From contig DASSNC010000013.1 in NCBI GenBank assembly GCA_035688305.1, forward strand, positions 7,807 to 71,806: DNA of 64,000 nt, read 5' to 3'. Source of the DNA: 66-474 sp035688305 (GTDB taxonomy: Bacteria > Pseudomonadota > Gammaproteobacteria > Xanthomonadales > Rhodanobacteraceae). The notes below the pieces were generated by a model. It had not been told where the DNA came from. It saw only the letters and a program-made list of their open reading frames with translations, and did not search any database. Position numbers and translations under genes: made by a program. Below, in pieces: positions 53,660 through 62,475 of this stretch (its first letter is position 1; the number at the start of each line of letters is the position of its first letter).

Positions 53660-54325
53660 TCAGGCGTGTCCCGGCAGGACGTACAGCAGCACCGCAAAGA
53701 AATGCAGCGTGCTGCCGGTAAGCACCAACGCGTGCCACAACGCGTTGTGATAGCGCAACTTGCGCAACAGGTGGAAGGGCACGCCCAGGGTGTAGGCCAC
53801 ACCACCCGCAAGCAGCAGCGCGGTGCCGCCCGCGTGCAGGCGCTCGAACAGCGTCCCGAAGGTCAGCATGCCGAGCCAGCCCATCGTGAGGTACAGCGCG
53901 ATTTCCAGCGGGCGGTTCCCGCGCAGGCGCGTGAACTGCAAGACGGTGCCGATTCCGGCGAGCGTCCAGATTGCGCCGAACAACCACCAGCCGCGGGCGC
54001 CGCCCAGGGCCAACAGTGCAAACGGGGTGTAGGTACCGGCAATCAGGAGGTAAATCGCGATGTGATCCAGCCGCGCCAGCAAGCGCGGCGCGACATGCAC
54101 CGGCAGCGCGTGGTACACGGTCGAGATCGAATACAGCAACACCAGCGCGGCGCCGAATACCGCGCAAGCCGTCACGTCCAAGGCACCGCCGTCTGCCGCG
54201 GCGAACGCCACCAGCGTGGCCAGGCCGACGATGCTGAGCAGGACGCCGAAGCCCTGCACCACGTTGTTGGCGACCTCTTCGCCGAAGGTGTATCCGGCCG
54301 ACGACAACCAGCCCGTGCGTTCCAT
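53660..54325 (-). CDS. hemolysin III/PAQR family membrane protein (YqfA-like)
   Basis: 221 aa with seven membrane helices. Starts with the family motif GEEVANNVVQGFGVLLSIVG; ISTVYHALPVHVAPRLLARLDHIAIYLLIAG carries conserved His (seen as YHALP and LDHIAIYLLIAGTYTPF), and HALVLTGSTLHFFAVLLYVL carries the third His set. These His residues bind Zn in the PAQR family. Despite the name, its role in free-living bacteria is not established. A 253-bp gene-free stretch follows up to the next gene. Confidence 0.85.
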   Translation of the reverse strand: MERTGWLSSAGYTFGEEVANNVVQGFGVLLSIVGLATLVAFAAADGGALDVTACAVFGAALVLLYSISTVYHALPVHVAPRLLARLDHIAIYLLIAGTYTPFALLALGGARGWWLFGAIWTLAGIGTVLQFTRLRGNRPLEIALYLTMGWLGMLTFGTLFERLHAGGTALLLAGGVAYTLGVPFHLLRKLRYHNALWHALVLTGSTLHFFAVLLYVLPGHA

Positions 54326-54578
54326 CCCTTTACCCTCGAAGACGCATCATCCATTCGATCGTTGAGCCATGCCACGCCAAGGCACACCAGCGATCGCGTG
54401 GCTCACCCGTGCACACATTCACCAGAGCCTACATGCCAGTTTGTGAGGAAAACGCACACGCTCGGCGCCGCAGGGCTCCCATTGCCGATCGGCGCTGCCG
54501 TGGAAAATCAAGCCACCGACGACGCCCCGGCTTCGCATGCAGCGGACCACCGCCACGCAGCGCGGGACGCCCGCACGA

Positions 54579-55022
54579 CTAGCGACTGATCGTGAACTTG
54601 CCGAAATCCACGCCCAGATCCCAACCCTGGCCCTTGCCGCTCATGGCCAGGGCCACATTGCCCTTGGTCATCACCGTGCCGCGCGCGGATTTCACCGCGC
54701 CCGCGTGTGCGCCGCCAGTGACATAGGTGCCAAGGATTTCCTTGATGTCGAAGATCCCGGTGAATTTGCCGATGCCGCTGATGCTGGACTTGCCGAAGGT
54801 CAGCCCGCCGCCCTTGCTGCGCAGGTTCACGTGCATGCTCTGGCCGTTGCTGCAGGTGACGTTGCCGCTGCCCGAAGAGGTCTTGTAGAAGACCGACCAA
54901 CCATGCAGGCTGAATTGCATCCTGCAGGTGATTTCTCCGGGTGCGGCCTGCGCGCTGGCGGCATACAGCAAGGGCGCGCCGGCGAGCAAGGCGGCGAGGG
55001 CAAGATTGCGTGCGAGTTGCAT
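54579..55022 (-). CDS. secreted hypothetical protein, 147 aa
   Basis: ATG 55022 has an excellent GAGGAGGA ribosome site at the right spacing, which decides the start. Signal peptide to AQA, then a beta-rich, Gly/Ser-rich mature domain with one Cys pair (about 33 and 57). The motif GTYVTGGAHAGAVKSARGTV and a Gly-rich end recall the DUF992-type secreted fold, but I do not claim it. It stands alone between the hemolysin III gene and the PfkB-family kinase. Confidence 0.65.
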   Translation of the reverse strand: MQLARNLALAALLAGAPLLYAASAQAAPGEITCRMQFSLHGWSVFYKTSSGSGNVTCSNGQSMHVNLRSKGGGLTFGKSSISGIGKFTGIFDIKEILGTYVTGGAHAGAVKSARGTVMTKGNVALAMSGKGQGWDLGVDFGKFTISR

Positions 55023-55151
55023 GGGGTCCTCCTCGACTGATTGGATTGCAAGGATGCATTCTTGCGCGCAACCGGCTGCACCGTCACTCCACCGCTCGGC
55101 GAACATTCAGGTTGCGCCGATGCTGCGGTTCAGGAAACGCCGCCGCGCGCG

Positions 55152-56090
55152 TCAATCCAGCGCGTGGCCGAATTGCGCCTTGAACTCGTCGTGGAACTCC
55201 GGAAGCGTGAACGCATGGTTCTGGGTACCCGGCTTGGCGATCTTCAGTGCCCCGGCCAGCGACGCGATGCGGCCTGTCGTTGGCCAGTCGCAGCCGCTCA
55301 GGATCCCGTGGATGAGGCCCGCGCGGTAGGCGTCGCCGCAGCCGGTCGGATCAACCACCGCTTTCGGCTTCGCCACCGGAATCTCGTAAGCCTTGCCATC
55401 CGCGTGGATCACCGACCCGTCACCGCCATGGGTCACGATATAGGCCTTCACCCTGGCCGCGATGTCGGCCTCCGACCAGCCAGTGCGCTCGCTCAGCAGG
55501 CTGGCTTCGTAGCTGTTGGCGGCGACGTAGTCGGCGGCCTCGATGAAGGCGCGGAATTCCTCGCCATTGAACAGCGGCATGGCCTGGCCGGGGTCGAAGA
55601 TGAACGGAATGCCGCGCGCGGCGAACTCGCGGGCGTGTTGCAGCATGCCCTCGCGCCCGTCCGGCGCCACGATGCCGAGCGCCACGGCGTGCGCGTCGGC
55701 GATGTGGTTCTGCTGGCTGAAGCTCATCGCGCCGGGGTGGAAGGCCGTGATCTGGTTGTTGTCGCGATCGGTCGTGATGAAGGCCTGCGCGGTGAACGCG
55801 TCCGGCACCTCGCGCAGGTGGTCGAGCGCAATCCCCTTGCCGGTGAACCATTCGCGGTACGGCGCAAAATCCTGCCCCACCGTCGCCATCGGCAGCGGCT
55901 CGCCACCCAGCAGCTTGAGGTTGTAGGCGATGTTGCCGGCGCAGCCGCCGAATTCGCGGCGCATCCGCGGCACCAGGAAGGACACGTTCAGCATGTGCAC
56001 CTTGTCCGGCAGGATGTGGTTCTTGAACTGGTCCTCGAAGACCATGATGGTGTCGTAGGCCATCGAGCCACAGATCAGTGCGCGGGGCAT
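55152..56090 (-). CDS. PfkB-family sugar/nucleoside kinase, probable adenosine kinase
   Basis: 312 aa. Starts ALICGSMAYDTIMVFEDQFK, then GGCAGNIAYNLKLLGGEPLP with the sugar-binding Gly pair, and DPTGCGDAYRAGLIHGILSG with the anion hole and catalytic Asp. The order and the Asp/Phe-rich N-terminus resemble bacterial adenosine kinases rather than fructokinases. It would salvage adenosine to AMP. It is divergent from mreB, sharing about 196 bp. Confidence 0.85.
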   Translation of the reverse strand: MPRALICGSMAYDTIMVFEDQFKNHILPDKVHMLNVSFLVPRMRREFGGCAGNIAYNLKLLGGEPLPMATVGQDFAPYREWFTGKGIALDHLREVPDAFTAQAFITTDRDNNQITAFHPGAMSFSQQNHIADAHAVALGIVAPDGREGMLQHAREFAARGIPFIFDPGQAMPLFNGEEFRAFIEAADYVAANSYEASLLSERTGWSEADIAARVKAYIVTHGGDGSVIHADGKAYEIPVAKPKAVVDPTGCGDAYRAGLIHGILSGCDWPTTGRIASLAGALKIAKPGTQNHAFTLPEFHDEFKAQFGHALD

Positions 56091-56204
56091 CCGGAATCCT
56101 TAGTTTTCGGGACATGCAACGCCGATCGTAGCGGCCGCGCCCGCAACATTCGACCGGCCTTGCCAAAATGCGTCGCAAGCCCGCGTTTTTCCACACTCCC
56201 GGCC

Positions 56205-56233
56205 TTGCACCGCCCCAACGACATGACTAGACT
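56205..56233 (+). promoter_or_regulatory. Candidate sigma-70 promoter for mreB
   Basis: TTGCAC (-35), 17 bp, TAGACT (-10, four of six), 53 bp before the mreB ATG. A plausible housekeeping promoter for the mre-mrd operon. No other good candidate was found in the shared gap with the kinase gene. Confidence 0.35.
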
Positions 56234-56286
56234 GGCCCGTTCTGTCTCCGTCGCCTGTCGCCCAGGCCCGCACCATCGGCGCGCGC

Positions 56287-57333
56287 ATGTTCAAACTGTT
56301 CCGCGGCATCTTTTCAAACGACCTCTCGATCGACCTCGGTACCGCGAACACGCTGATCTACGTGCGCGACCAGGGCATCGTGTTGAACGAACCCTCGGTG
56401 GTCGCCATCCGTCAGGATCGCGGCCGCGGCGGCCCGCGCTCGGTCGCGGCGGTGGGCAACGACGCCAAGCTAATGCTCGGCCGCACGCCCGGCAACATCG
56501 TCACCGTGCGGCCGATGAAGGACGGCGTGATCGCCGACTTCACCATGACCGAGGCCATGCTGCAGCATTTCATCCGGCAGGTGCACAAGACCCGCTTCCT
56601 GCGTCCGAGTCCGCGCGTGCTGGTGTGCGTGCCGTGCGGCTCCACCCAGGTCGAACGCCGCGCGATCAAGGAATCGGCCGAAGGCGCCGGTGCGCGTGAC
56701 GTGTTCCTGATCGAGGAACCGATGGCCGCGGCGATCGGCGCCGGTATCCCGGTGCACGAAGCGCGCGGCTCGATGGTGCTGGACATCGGTGGTGGTACTT
56801 CCGAGGTCGCGGTGATGTCGTTGAACGGCATCGTCTACTCGCAATCGGTACGCATCGGCGGCGACAAGTTCGACGAGGCCATCATCAACTACGTGCGGCG
56901 GAGCAACGGTACGCTGATCGGCGATCCCACCGCCGAACGCATCAAGATCGATATCGGCTGCGCCTATCAGCAGGCGGAAGTACGCGAGATCGAAGTCTCC
57001 GGCCGCAACCTTGCCGAGGGCGTGCCGCGCATGTTCACCATCAACTCCAACGACGTGCTGGAAGCGCTGCGTGAACCGCTGCACGGCATCGTCGCGGCAG
57101 TGAAGTCGGCGTTGGAACAGACGCCGCCTGAACTGTGCTCGGACGTACACGAACGCGGCATCGTGCTGACCGGTGGCGGCGCGCTGCTGCGCGACCTCGA
57201 CAAGCTGATCTCCGAGGAAACCGGCCTGTACGTGCAAGTCGCCGAGGATCCGCTCACCTGCGTCGCGCGCGGTGGCGGACGGGCGCTGGAGCTTATCGAC
57301 ATGCATGGCAGCGACTTTTTCGCCTCGGAGTGA
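56287..57333 (+). CDS. mreB: rod-shape-determining protein MreB
   Basis: 348 aa actin homologue. Phosphate 1 loop SIDLGTANTLIYVRDQGIVL, the connecting VCVPCGSTQVERRAIKESAE, phosphate 2 loop MVLDIGGGTSEVAVMSLNGI, and the adenosine motif LTGGGALLRDLDKLI. The N-terminal amphipathic stretch MFKLFRGIFS binds the membrane. MreB filaments guide the RodA-PBP2 wall synthase along the short axis. It starts the operon mreB-mreC-mreD-mrdA-rodA; a 312-bp gap with a repeat follows. Confidence 0.98.
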   Translation: MFKLFRGIFSNDLSIDLGTANTLIYVRDQGIVLNEPSVVAIRQDRGRGGPRSVAAVGNDAKLMLGRTPGNIVTVRPMKDGVIADFTMTEAMLQHFIRQVHKTRFLRPSPRVLVCVPCGSTQVERRAIKESAEGAGARDVFLIEEPMAAAIGAGIPVHEARGSMVLDIGGGTSEVAVMSLNGIVYSQSVRIGGDKFDEAIINYVRRSNGTLIGDPTAERIKIDIGCAYQQAEVREIEVSGRNLAEGVPRMFTINSNDVLEALREPLHGIVAAVKSALEQTPPELCSDVHERGIVLTGGGALLRDLDKLISEETGLYVQVAEDPLTCVARGGGRALELIDMHGSDFFASE

Positions 57334-57371
57334 TGAGCTTCGTCGCCTGCCGGGCAATGCAAAAGCATCGA

Positions 57372-57545
57372 CCACGGATTGGCACGAATCGCCACGGAAT
57401 CGGTCTCGCGCGACCCGCAAACCATGCGCGTTTTCCGACTGCAGCGACGCAATCCACGGCACCACGAAGCTGTCACCGATCTCATTGCAAGGCGGACCAA
57501 CACCGCCACCGCTTTTCATCCGTGCGCATCCGTGCCAATGCGTGG
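57372..57545. repeat. CCACGGAT-family arms between mreB and mreC
   Basis: Left arm CCACGGATTGGCACGAATC (extending to 57400) and right arm 57518-57545, whose complement begins CCACGCATTGGCACGGATG, form an inverted repeat around about 117 bp. The same word set builds the hairpin at 40514-40581. The remaining bases of the 57334-57645 gap show no gene. AAAGCTTTG follows the right arm as it does at 40583 (AAAGCTTTT). Confidence 0.65.
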
Positions 57546-57645
57546 TGCAAAAGCTTTGCTGCGTCACAGCGCAGACCCAGCTCGTACATGGTCGCACTCG
57601 TGTTTGTTAGGCTCTAACCCTTAGCTTTGCCCTGCCCGCTTTGCC

Positions 57646-58599
57646 ATGGCGCTTCCGCAAAAGGAATCCACCCCGATCTTCGCGGACGCCACCGCGGGCA
57701 CCCTGCGCCTGATCGTCTACCTTGCGCTGGCCGCAGTGTTGATGGTGCTGGACCACCGCAACGGCTGGTTGCAGCAAGTGCGCTACGCGACCGCTGCCGT
57801 GATCGTCCCGATCTACAAGCTGGCGGCGGCGCCGGCCGGCTGGATCCACGATGCCGATACCGCGCTCACCTCGCACACGCAATTGCTTGATGACAACCGG
57901 GCCCTGCGCGAAGCACTGCTGCTGTCCGAAGCCCGCCTCAACCGGATGCAGGCCATCGCCCGGCAGAACACCCGCCTGAAACAGTTGCTGGACACGCAGC
58001 ACCGGCTCGACATGCACGCGCAACTCGCGCATTTGATCAACGTCCAGCTCGATCCCAACCACGACCGCGTGATGCTCGACGTCGGCGCCGATGAAGGCGT
58101 GCGCGTCGGCCAGGTGGTGATCGACGCACACGGCGTGATGGGCCAGATCATCGAAACCATGCCGCATGCCTCGGTCGCGATGCTCATCGTCGATCCTGCG
58201 CACGCGGTACCGGTGATGATCGATCGCACCGGCCTGCGCGGCATCGCCCACGGCACCGGCAATGCCTCGCAGTTGCTGGTGCCCAACCTGCCGTTGTCGG
58301 CGGATGTGAAGCCGGGTGACAAGCTGGTGACCTCGGGGCTCGGCGGGCGCTTCCCGGCCGGCTTTCCGGTCGGCACGGTCACCGCGATCGAACACGGACC
58401 CTCGGGATTGTTCCAGCAGGCGCTGGTGAAACCGGCGGCGCAGCTCGATCGCAGCGGCGAAGTCTTGCTCCTGCACGATCTGCCCGAGCCGGTCGGCCCG
58501 CCCGCGCCGGCTCCGCAGGTAGGACCACCGGATGCGCTGGCGCCGGCCGCGGCCAAGGCGAAACCCGCGCACGGCAAGTCTGCCGGAACGACGCCATGA
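57646..58599 (+). CDS. mreC: rod-shape-determining protein MreC
   Basis: 317 aa. One N-terminal membrane helix (about 17-38), a coiled coil (about 70-105), then two beta-barrel domains: VMLDVGADEGVRVGQVVIDA, GVMGQIIETMPHASVAMLIV, and GDKLVTSGLGGRFPAGFPVG. The last 35 residues are Pro/Ala-rich. MreC is the periplasmic scaffold between MreB, MreD and PBP2. Its stop overlaps the mreD start (ATGA). Confidence 0.95.
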   Translation: MALPQKESTPIFADATAGTLRLIVYLALAAVLMVLDHRNGWLQQVRYATAAVIVPIYKLAAAPAGWIHDADTALTSHTQLLDDNRALREALLLSEARLNRMQAIARQNTRLKQLLDTQHRLDMHAQLAHLINVQLDPNHDRVMLDVGADEGVRVGQVVIDAHGVMGQIIETMPHASVAMLIVDPAHAVPVMIDRTGLRGIAHGTGNASQLLVPNLPLSADVKPGDKLVTSGLGGRFPAGFPVGTVTAIEHGPSGLFQQALVKPAAQLDRSGEVLLLHDLPEPVGPPAPAPQVGPPDALAPAAAKAKPAHGKSAGTTP

Positions 58600-59096
58600 A
58601 CCGCATCCGCGCGCAAGGCTGGGCCTTCGGGGTAAGCCTCGTGCTGGCCTTGCTGTTGACGCTGATGCCACTGCCCGCGCTGATCCTGCCGCTGAAGCCG
58701 TACTGGCCGGCGCTGGTGCTCATCTACTGGTCGCTGGAATCCACCGACCGCGTGACGATCGGCCTGGCCTTCCTCATCGGCATCGCCGCCGACCTCTTGA
58801 ACGGCGCCCTGCTCGGCGACCAGGCCCTGCGGCTGGCAGTGCTGACCTTCATCGTGCTGCGCTACCGCTCGCGCATCCGGTTCTTCCCGATGTGGCAGCA
58901 GGCTTCGGCGGTGTGGCTGCTGCTGCTCAACAACCACGTCCTGCAGGCGCTGATCCGGGCCTTTGCGGGAGACTCGCCGCTGCCGGCGCTGTCATGGCTG
59001 GCGCCCGCGGTGGGCGCCATCATCTGGCCCTTCGTGTTCCTGTTGCTGGATGACGTCAACACGCGCCTGCGCGGCAAGGGAACCCGGGCCTCTTGA
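58596..59096 (+). CDS. mreD: rod-shape-determining protein MreD
   Basis: 166 aa with five membrane helices. The segment YWPALVLIYWSLESTDRVTI near the N-terminus and GIAADLLNGALLGDQALRL in the middle are typical of gammaproteobacterial MreD. It completes the MreCD membrane complex. The last codons and stop (59091-59096) fall within the left inverted repeat of an inserted element, so the extreme C-terminus (GTRAS) may be element-derived. Confidence 0.93.
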   Translation: MNRIRAQGWAFGVSLVLALLLTLMPLPALILPLKPYWPALVLIYWSLESTDRVTIGLAFLIGIAADLLNGALLGDQALRLAVLTFIVLRYRSRIRFFPMWQQASAVWLLLLNNHVLQALIRAFAGDSPLPALSWLAPAVGAIIWPFVFLLLDDVNTRLRGKGTRAS

Positions 59097-59348
59097 CGCC
59101 ATGGCAAGTGGCCGCGCCGTCGGCCCTTTGCCCGTAGGGCAAGGAAGAGCGAGGAAGATGTATGTCGATACATAGACGAACGATGACGCAGCCACGCGGG
59201 CAAAGGGACCCGGCCCGAAGGGTTGCTCCGCAGCCGCCGCCATCCATCGGTGCGCGCCTTGACCAGAGATCCACTCTGGCGCTGCGGCGCGCGCCTCGTC
59301 TGGCAACCGCTGCGGCGGCAACGCGATCCGCTTGGCATGGCGCCAAGA
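59091..59348. mobile_element. MITE-like insertion between mreD and mrdA
   Basis: The 258-bp segment is bounded by 21-bp imperfect inverted repeats: TCTTGACGCCATGGCAAGTGG at 59091-59111 and, on the other strand, TCTTGGCGCCATGCCAAGCGG at 59348-59328 (18 of 21 identical). It holds short internal hairpins (CCTTTGCCC gta GGGCAAGG; ATGTAT gtcg ATACAT) and no gene. Size, ends and lack of coding point to a non-autonomous element inside an essential operon. Confidence 0.5.
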
Positions 59349-59358
59349 GGCCCTTTGC

Positions 59359-61281
59359 ATGAACAGCATGCTGCCGGACGAACACGCCAAGCGCGCCCGC
59401 TTCGTCCGCCGCGCGCTGGCGGGCTTCGCGATCATGTTCGCGCTGGTGCTGGTGGTGGCTGGCCGCTTCGTGTACCTGCAGGTGTTCGAGCACAGCGAAT
59501 ATTCGGTGCGCGCCAAGGCCAACCGGGTCAGGCTCAACCACTTGCCGCCGCCACGCGGCTTGATCTACGACCGCGAAGGCCGCTTGCTGGCCGACAACGT
59601 GCCCGCGTTCCGGCTCGACGTGGTGCCGGACCAGGTCAAGCACATGGACGCGATGCTGCGACGGCTCTCCGAGGTGGTACCGCTGTCGCCGGATGACATC
59701 CAGCGCTTCAAGCAAAGCCTCCGGCAGCACCGCCACTTCGACCAGGTGCCGTTGCGATTCCATCTCACCGAAACCGAACGCGACCGCTTCGCCGTCAACC
59801 AGTGGCGATTTCCCGGGGTCAGCATCGATACCTATCTCACCCGCAACTATCCGTACGGCGCTGAGTTTGCGCATGTCGTCGGCTACGTGGGCCGCATCGA
59901 CGAGAAAGAGCAGGCGAAACTCGATCCGGACCGCTACGCAGGCACCACCCACATCGGCAAGACTGGTCTGGAACAGCAGTACGAGAACCTGCTGCACGGC
60001 ACGCCCGGCTACGAACTGGTGGAAGTGAATGCCGACCAACGCCCGTTGCGCGTGCTGCAACGGGTGCCAGCCAAGCCCGGCAAGAACTTGTACCTGACGA
60101 TCGACGAGCGCCTGCAGAAGGCCACGATCGCCGCGTTCGCCGGCCAGACGGGTGCGGCGGTGGCGATCGACCCGCGCAACGGCGATGTGCTGGCGATGGT
60201 GACGGTGCCAAGTTTCGATCCCAACCTGTTCGTCAGCGGCATCAGCCAGGCCGATTACTCGGCGCTGCTGGACGATCCCGAAAAACCGCTGCTCAACCGC
60301 GCGATGCGCGGCGGCTATCCGCCCGGTTCCACGGTCAAGCCCTTCCTTGGCCTCGGCGGCCTCGAGCTGGGTTTGCGCAAACCCGGCGACACCGTACTTT
60401 CAACCGGCGTGTTCTACATCCCGGGCTCCTCGCGCGGCTACCGCGACGACACCCGCTATGGTGCTGGCCGGGTCGATCTGGTGCAGGCGATCACGCAATC
60501 GGTGAACACCTATTTCTATTCGCTGGCGCTGCAAATGGGCATCGGGCGGCTGGACACATGGATGGCCAAATTCGGGTTCGGCAGTCCGACCGGCATCGAC
60601 CTGCCCGGCGAAACCGGCGGCGTGCTGCCCTCGCCGGATTGGAAACGCAAGACCTTCAACGCGCCGTGGTATCCGGGTGAAACCGTGATCACCGGCATCG
60701 GCCAGGGCTTCTGGATGGTGACACCGCTGCAACTGGCGCACGCGCTCGCAACCATGGCCGACGACGGCTTGGCGCACGTCCCGCACCTGCTCGCCGCGAC
60801 CAGCGCGGGGCTGGGCGCACCGGAATCGCCGTTTCCGCAACCAGCGCCGGTGCAGATCACCCGCGATCCGGCAGATCTGGCAGCGGTGCGCCAGGGCATG
60901 CTCGGCGTCGTGTACGACCCGCAGGGCACTGCCTACGCTGCCGGTATCGGCAAAGGTTTCCCCTATCAGATCGCCGGCAAGACCGGCACCGCGGAACGCT
61001 ATTCACGCACCAGCGACGCCTACAACACCAACAAGAACACCGAATACCTCGCCAAGCGGCACCGCGCGTGGTTCATCGCCTACGCCCCCGCCGAGCACCC
61101 GCAGATCGCGGTCGCGGTGGTGCTGGAAGAGGGCGCGTGGGGCGGCAGCGCCGCGGCGCCGATCGCGCGCAAGATGCTCGACCAGTGGCTGGCCGACACG
61201 CCACCATCTGAGCGCCCGCCAATCCCCGTCACGGCGGCTGCCCCGGCATCCGCCAAGCCTGCGGTGACGACCACGCCATGA
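59359..61281 (+). CDS. mrdA: penicillin-binding protein 2 (elongasome transpeptidase)
   Basis: 640 aa from ATG 59359, with GAGG upstream. Short cytoplasmic tail, one membrane helix (about 16-38), a pedestal domain and the transpeptidase domain with motifs GYPPGSTVKPF (catalytic Ser-x-x-Lys), ITQSVNTYFY (SxN) and IAGKTGTAERY (KTG). It cross-links wall peptides during lateral growth with RodA. The C-terminus is Pro/Ala-rich. It overlaps rodA as ATGA. Confidence 0.96.
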   Translation: MNSMLPDEHAKRARFVRRALAGFAIMFALVLVVAGRFVYLQVFEHSEYSVRAKANRVRLNHLPPPRGLIYDREGRLLADNVPAFRLDVVPDQVKHMDAMLRRLSEVVPLSPDDIQRFKQSLRQHRHFDQVPLRFHLTETERDRFAVNQWRFPGVSIDTYLTRNYPYGAEFAHVVGYVGRIDEKEQAKLDPDRYAGTTHIGKTGLEQQYENLLHGTPGYELVEVNADQRPLRVLQRVPAKPGKNLYLTIDERLQKATIAAFAGQTGAAVAIDPRNGDVLAMVTVPSFDPNLFVSGISQADYSALLDDPEKPLLNRAMRGGYPPGSTVKPFLGLGGLELGLRKPGDTVLSTGVFYIPGSSRGYRDDTRYGAGRVDLVQAITQSVNTYFYSLALQMGIGRLDTWMAKFGFGSPTGIDLPGETGGVLPSPDWKRKTFNAPWYPGETVITGIGQGFWMVTPLQLAHALATMADDGLAHVPHLLAATSAGLGAPESPFPQPAPVQITRDPADLAAVRQGMLGVVYDPQGTAYAAGIGKGFPYQIAGKTGTAERYSRTSDAYNTNKNTEYLAKRHRAWFIAYAPAEHPQIAVAVVLEEGAWGGSAAAPIARKMLDQWLADTPPSERPPIPVTAAAPASAKPAVTTTP

Positions 61282-62402
61282 ATACCGTCGCTGCCAGTTT
61301 CAAAGGGCGCGCGCTGCGGATCGGACGACGCATCCTGTCGCGCCAGCGGCTCGACGTGCCGCTGCTGATTGCGCTGACGGTGCTCGCCCTGATCGGGCTC
61401 ACCGTGCTGTACAGCGCCAGCGGCCTCGACACCGGCACCGTGGTCGGACAAGCAGTGCGCTTCGGAATCGGGGCCACGTTGCTGGTCGTGGTCTCGCGCA
61501 TCCCGCCCAGCCTGCTGCGCGCGTGGACACCCTGGTTCTACGTGTTCGGCGTGCTGTTGCTGGTGACCGTCAAGGTGCTGGGCGAAGGCGCGGGCGCCAA
61601 CCGCTGGCTGGACATCGGCGTGATCCGCTTCCAGCCGTCCGAATTGATGAAGCTGGCGATGCCGATGATGGTGGCGTGGTACCTGCATCCGCGCCAGTTG
61701 CCGCCACGCTGGCGCGACATCGCCGCCATCGCGCTGCTGATTGCGGCGCCAACCCTGTTGATCGTGAAGCAGCCCGATCTCGGCACCGCGATCCTGGTCG
61801 CGGCCTCCGGTGTGTTCGTGTTGTTCCTCGCCGGCCTGCCGTGGTGGAAGATCGGCGCGCTGACCGCCGGGCTGGCCGCATCCGCGCCGGTGGTCTGGCA
61901 CTTCCTGCACGACTACCAGCGCCAGCGCGTGCTGACTTTCATGCACCCGGAGAGCGACCCGCTCGGCAGCGGCTGGCACATCATCCAGTCGATGATCGCC
62001 GTCGGTTCCGGTGGCGTGCTCGGCAAGGGCTTCAACCAGGGCACGCAGTCGAAGCTGGAATTCCTGCCCGAACACACCACCGATTTCATCTTCGCCGTGC
62101 TCGGCGAGGAATTCGGATTGCTCGGCGTGCTGGTGCTGTTGGTCGTGTACGTCTTCATCATTGGGCGTTGCATGTGGATCGCCAGCAACGCGCGCGACAC
62201 TTACTCGCGGCTGGTGGCGGGCGCGCTGGCGCTGGCCTTCTCGGTGTACGTGATCGTGAACGGCGGCATGATCACCGGCCTGCTGCCCGTGGTCGGCGTG
62301 CCGTTGCCGCTGGTCAGCTACGGCGGCACCTCGGCGATCACCCTGCTGGTTGGTTTCGGCGTGGTGATGTCGATCCACGCGCACCGCAAGTGGACGCACT
62401 GA
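61278..62402 (+). CDS. rodA: rod-shape-determining peptidoglycan glycosyltransferase RodA
   Basis: 374 aa SEDS protein with ten membrane helices. The SEDS motif WLDIGVIRFQPSELMKLAMP, the catalytic region LTFMHPESDPLGSGWHIIQS and GLLPVVGVPLPLVSYGGTSA are complete. The essential Asp lies in ESDP. RodA polymerises glycan strands and works with PBP2. It is the last gene of the shape operon and is followed by trpS after 73 bp. Confidence 0.97.
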   Translation: MNTVAASFKGRALRIGRRILSRQRLDVPLLIALTVLALIGLTVLYSASGLDTGTVVGQAVRFGIGATLLVVVSRIPPSLLRAWTPWFYVFGVLLLVTVKVLGEGAGANRWLDIGVIRFQPSELMKLAMPMMVAWYLHPRQLPPRWRDIAAIALLIAAPTLLIVKQPDLGTAILVAASGVFVLFLAGLPWWKIGALTAGLAASAPVVWHFLHDYQRQRVLTFMHPESDPLGSGWHIIQSMIAVGSGGVLGKGFNQGTQSKLEFLPEHTTDFIFAVLGEEFGLLGVLVLLVVYVFIIGRCMWIASNARDTYSRLVAGALALAFSVYVIVNGGMITGLLPVVGVPLPLVSYGGTSAITLLVGFGVVMSIHAHRKWTH

Positions 62403-62475
62403 AGCGTCGCGCCGGCGCGGGACAGGCACGCGCGGTTGACCTACACTTGCCGGCTTGCAGCAAGCAACCTAAGCC

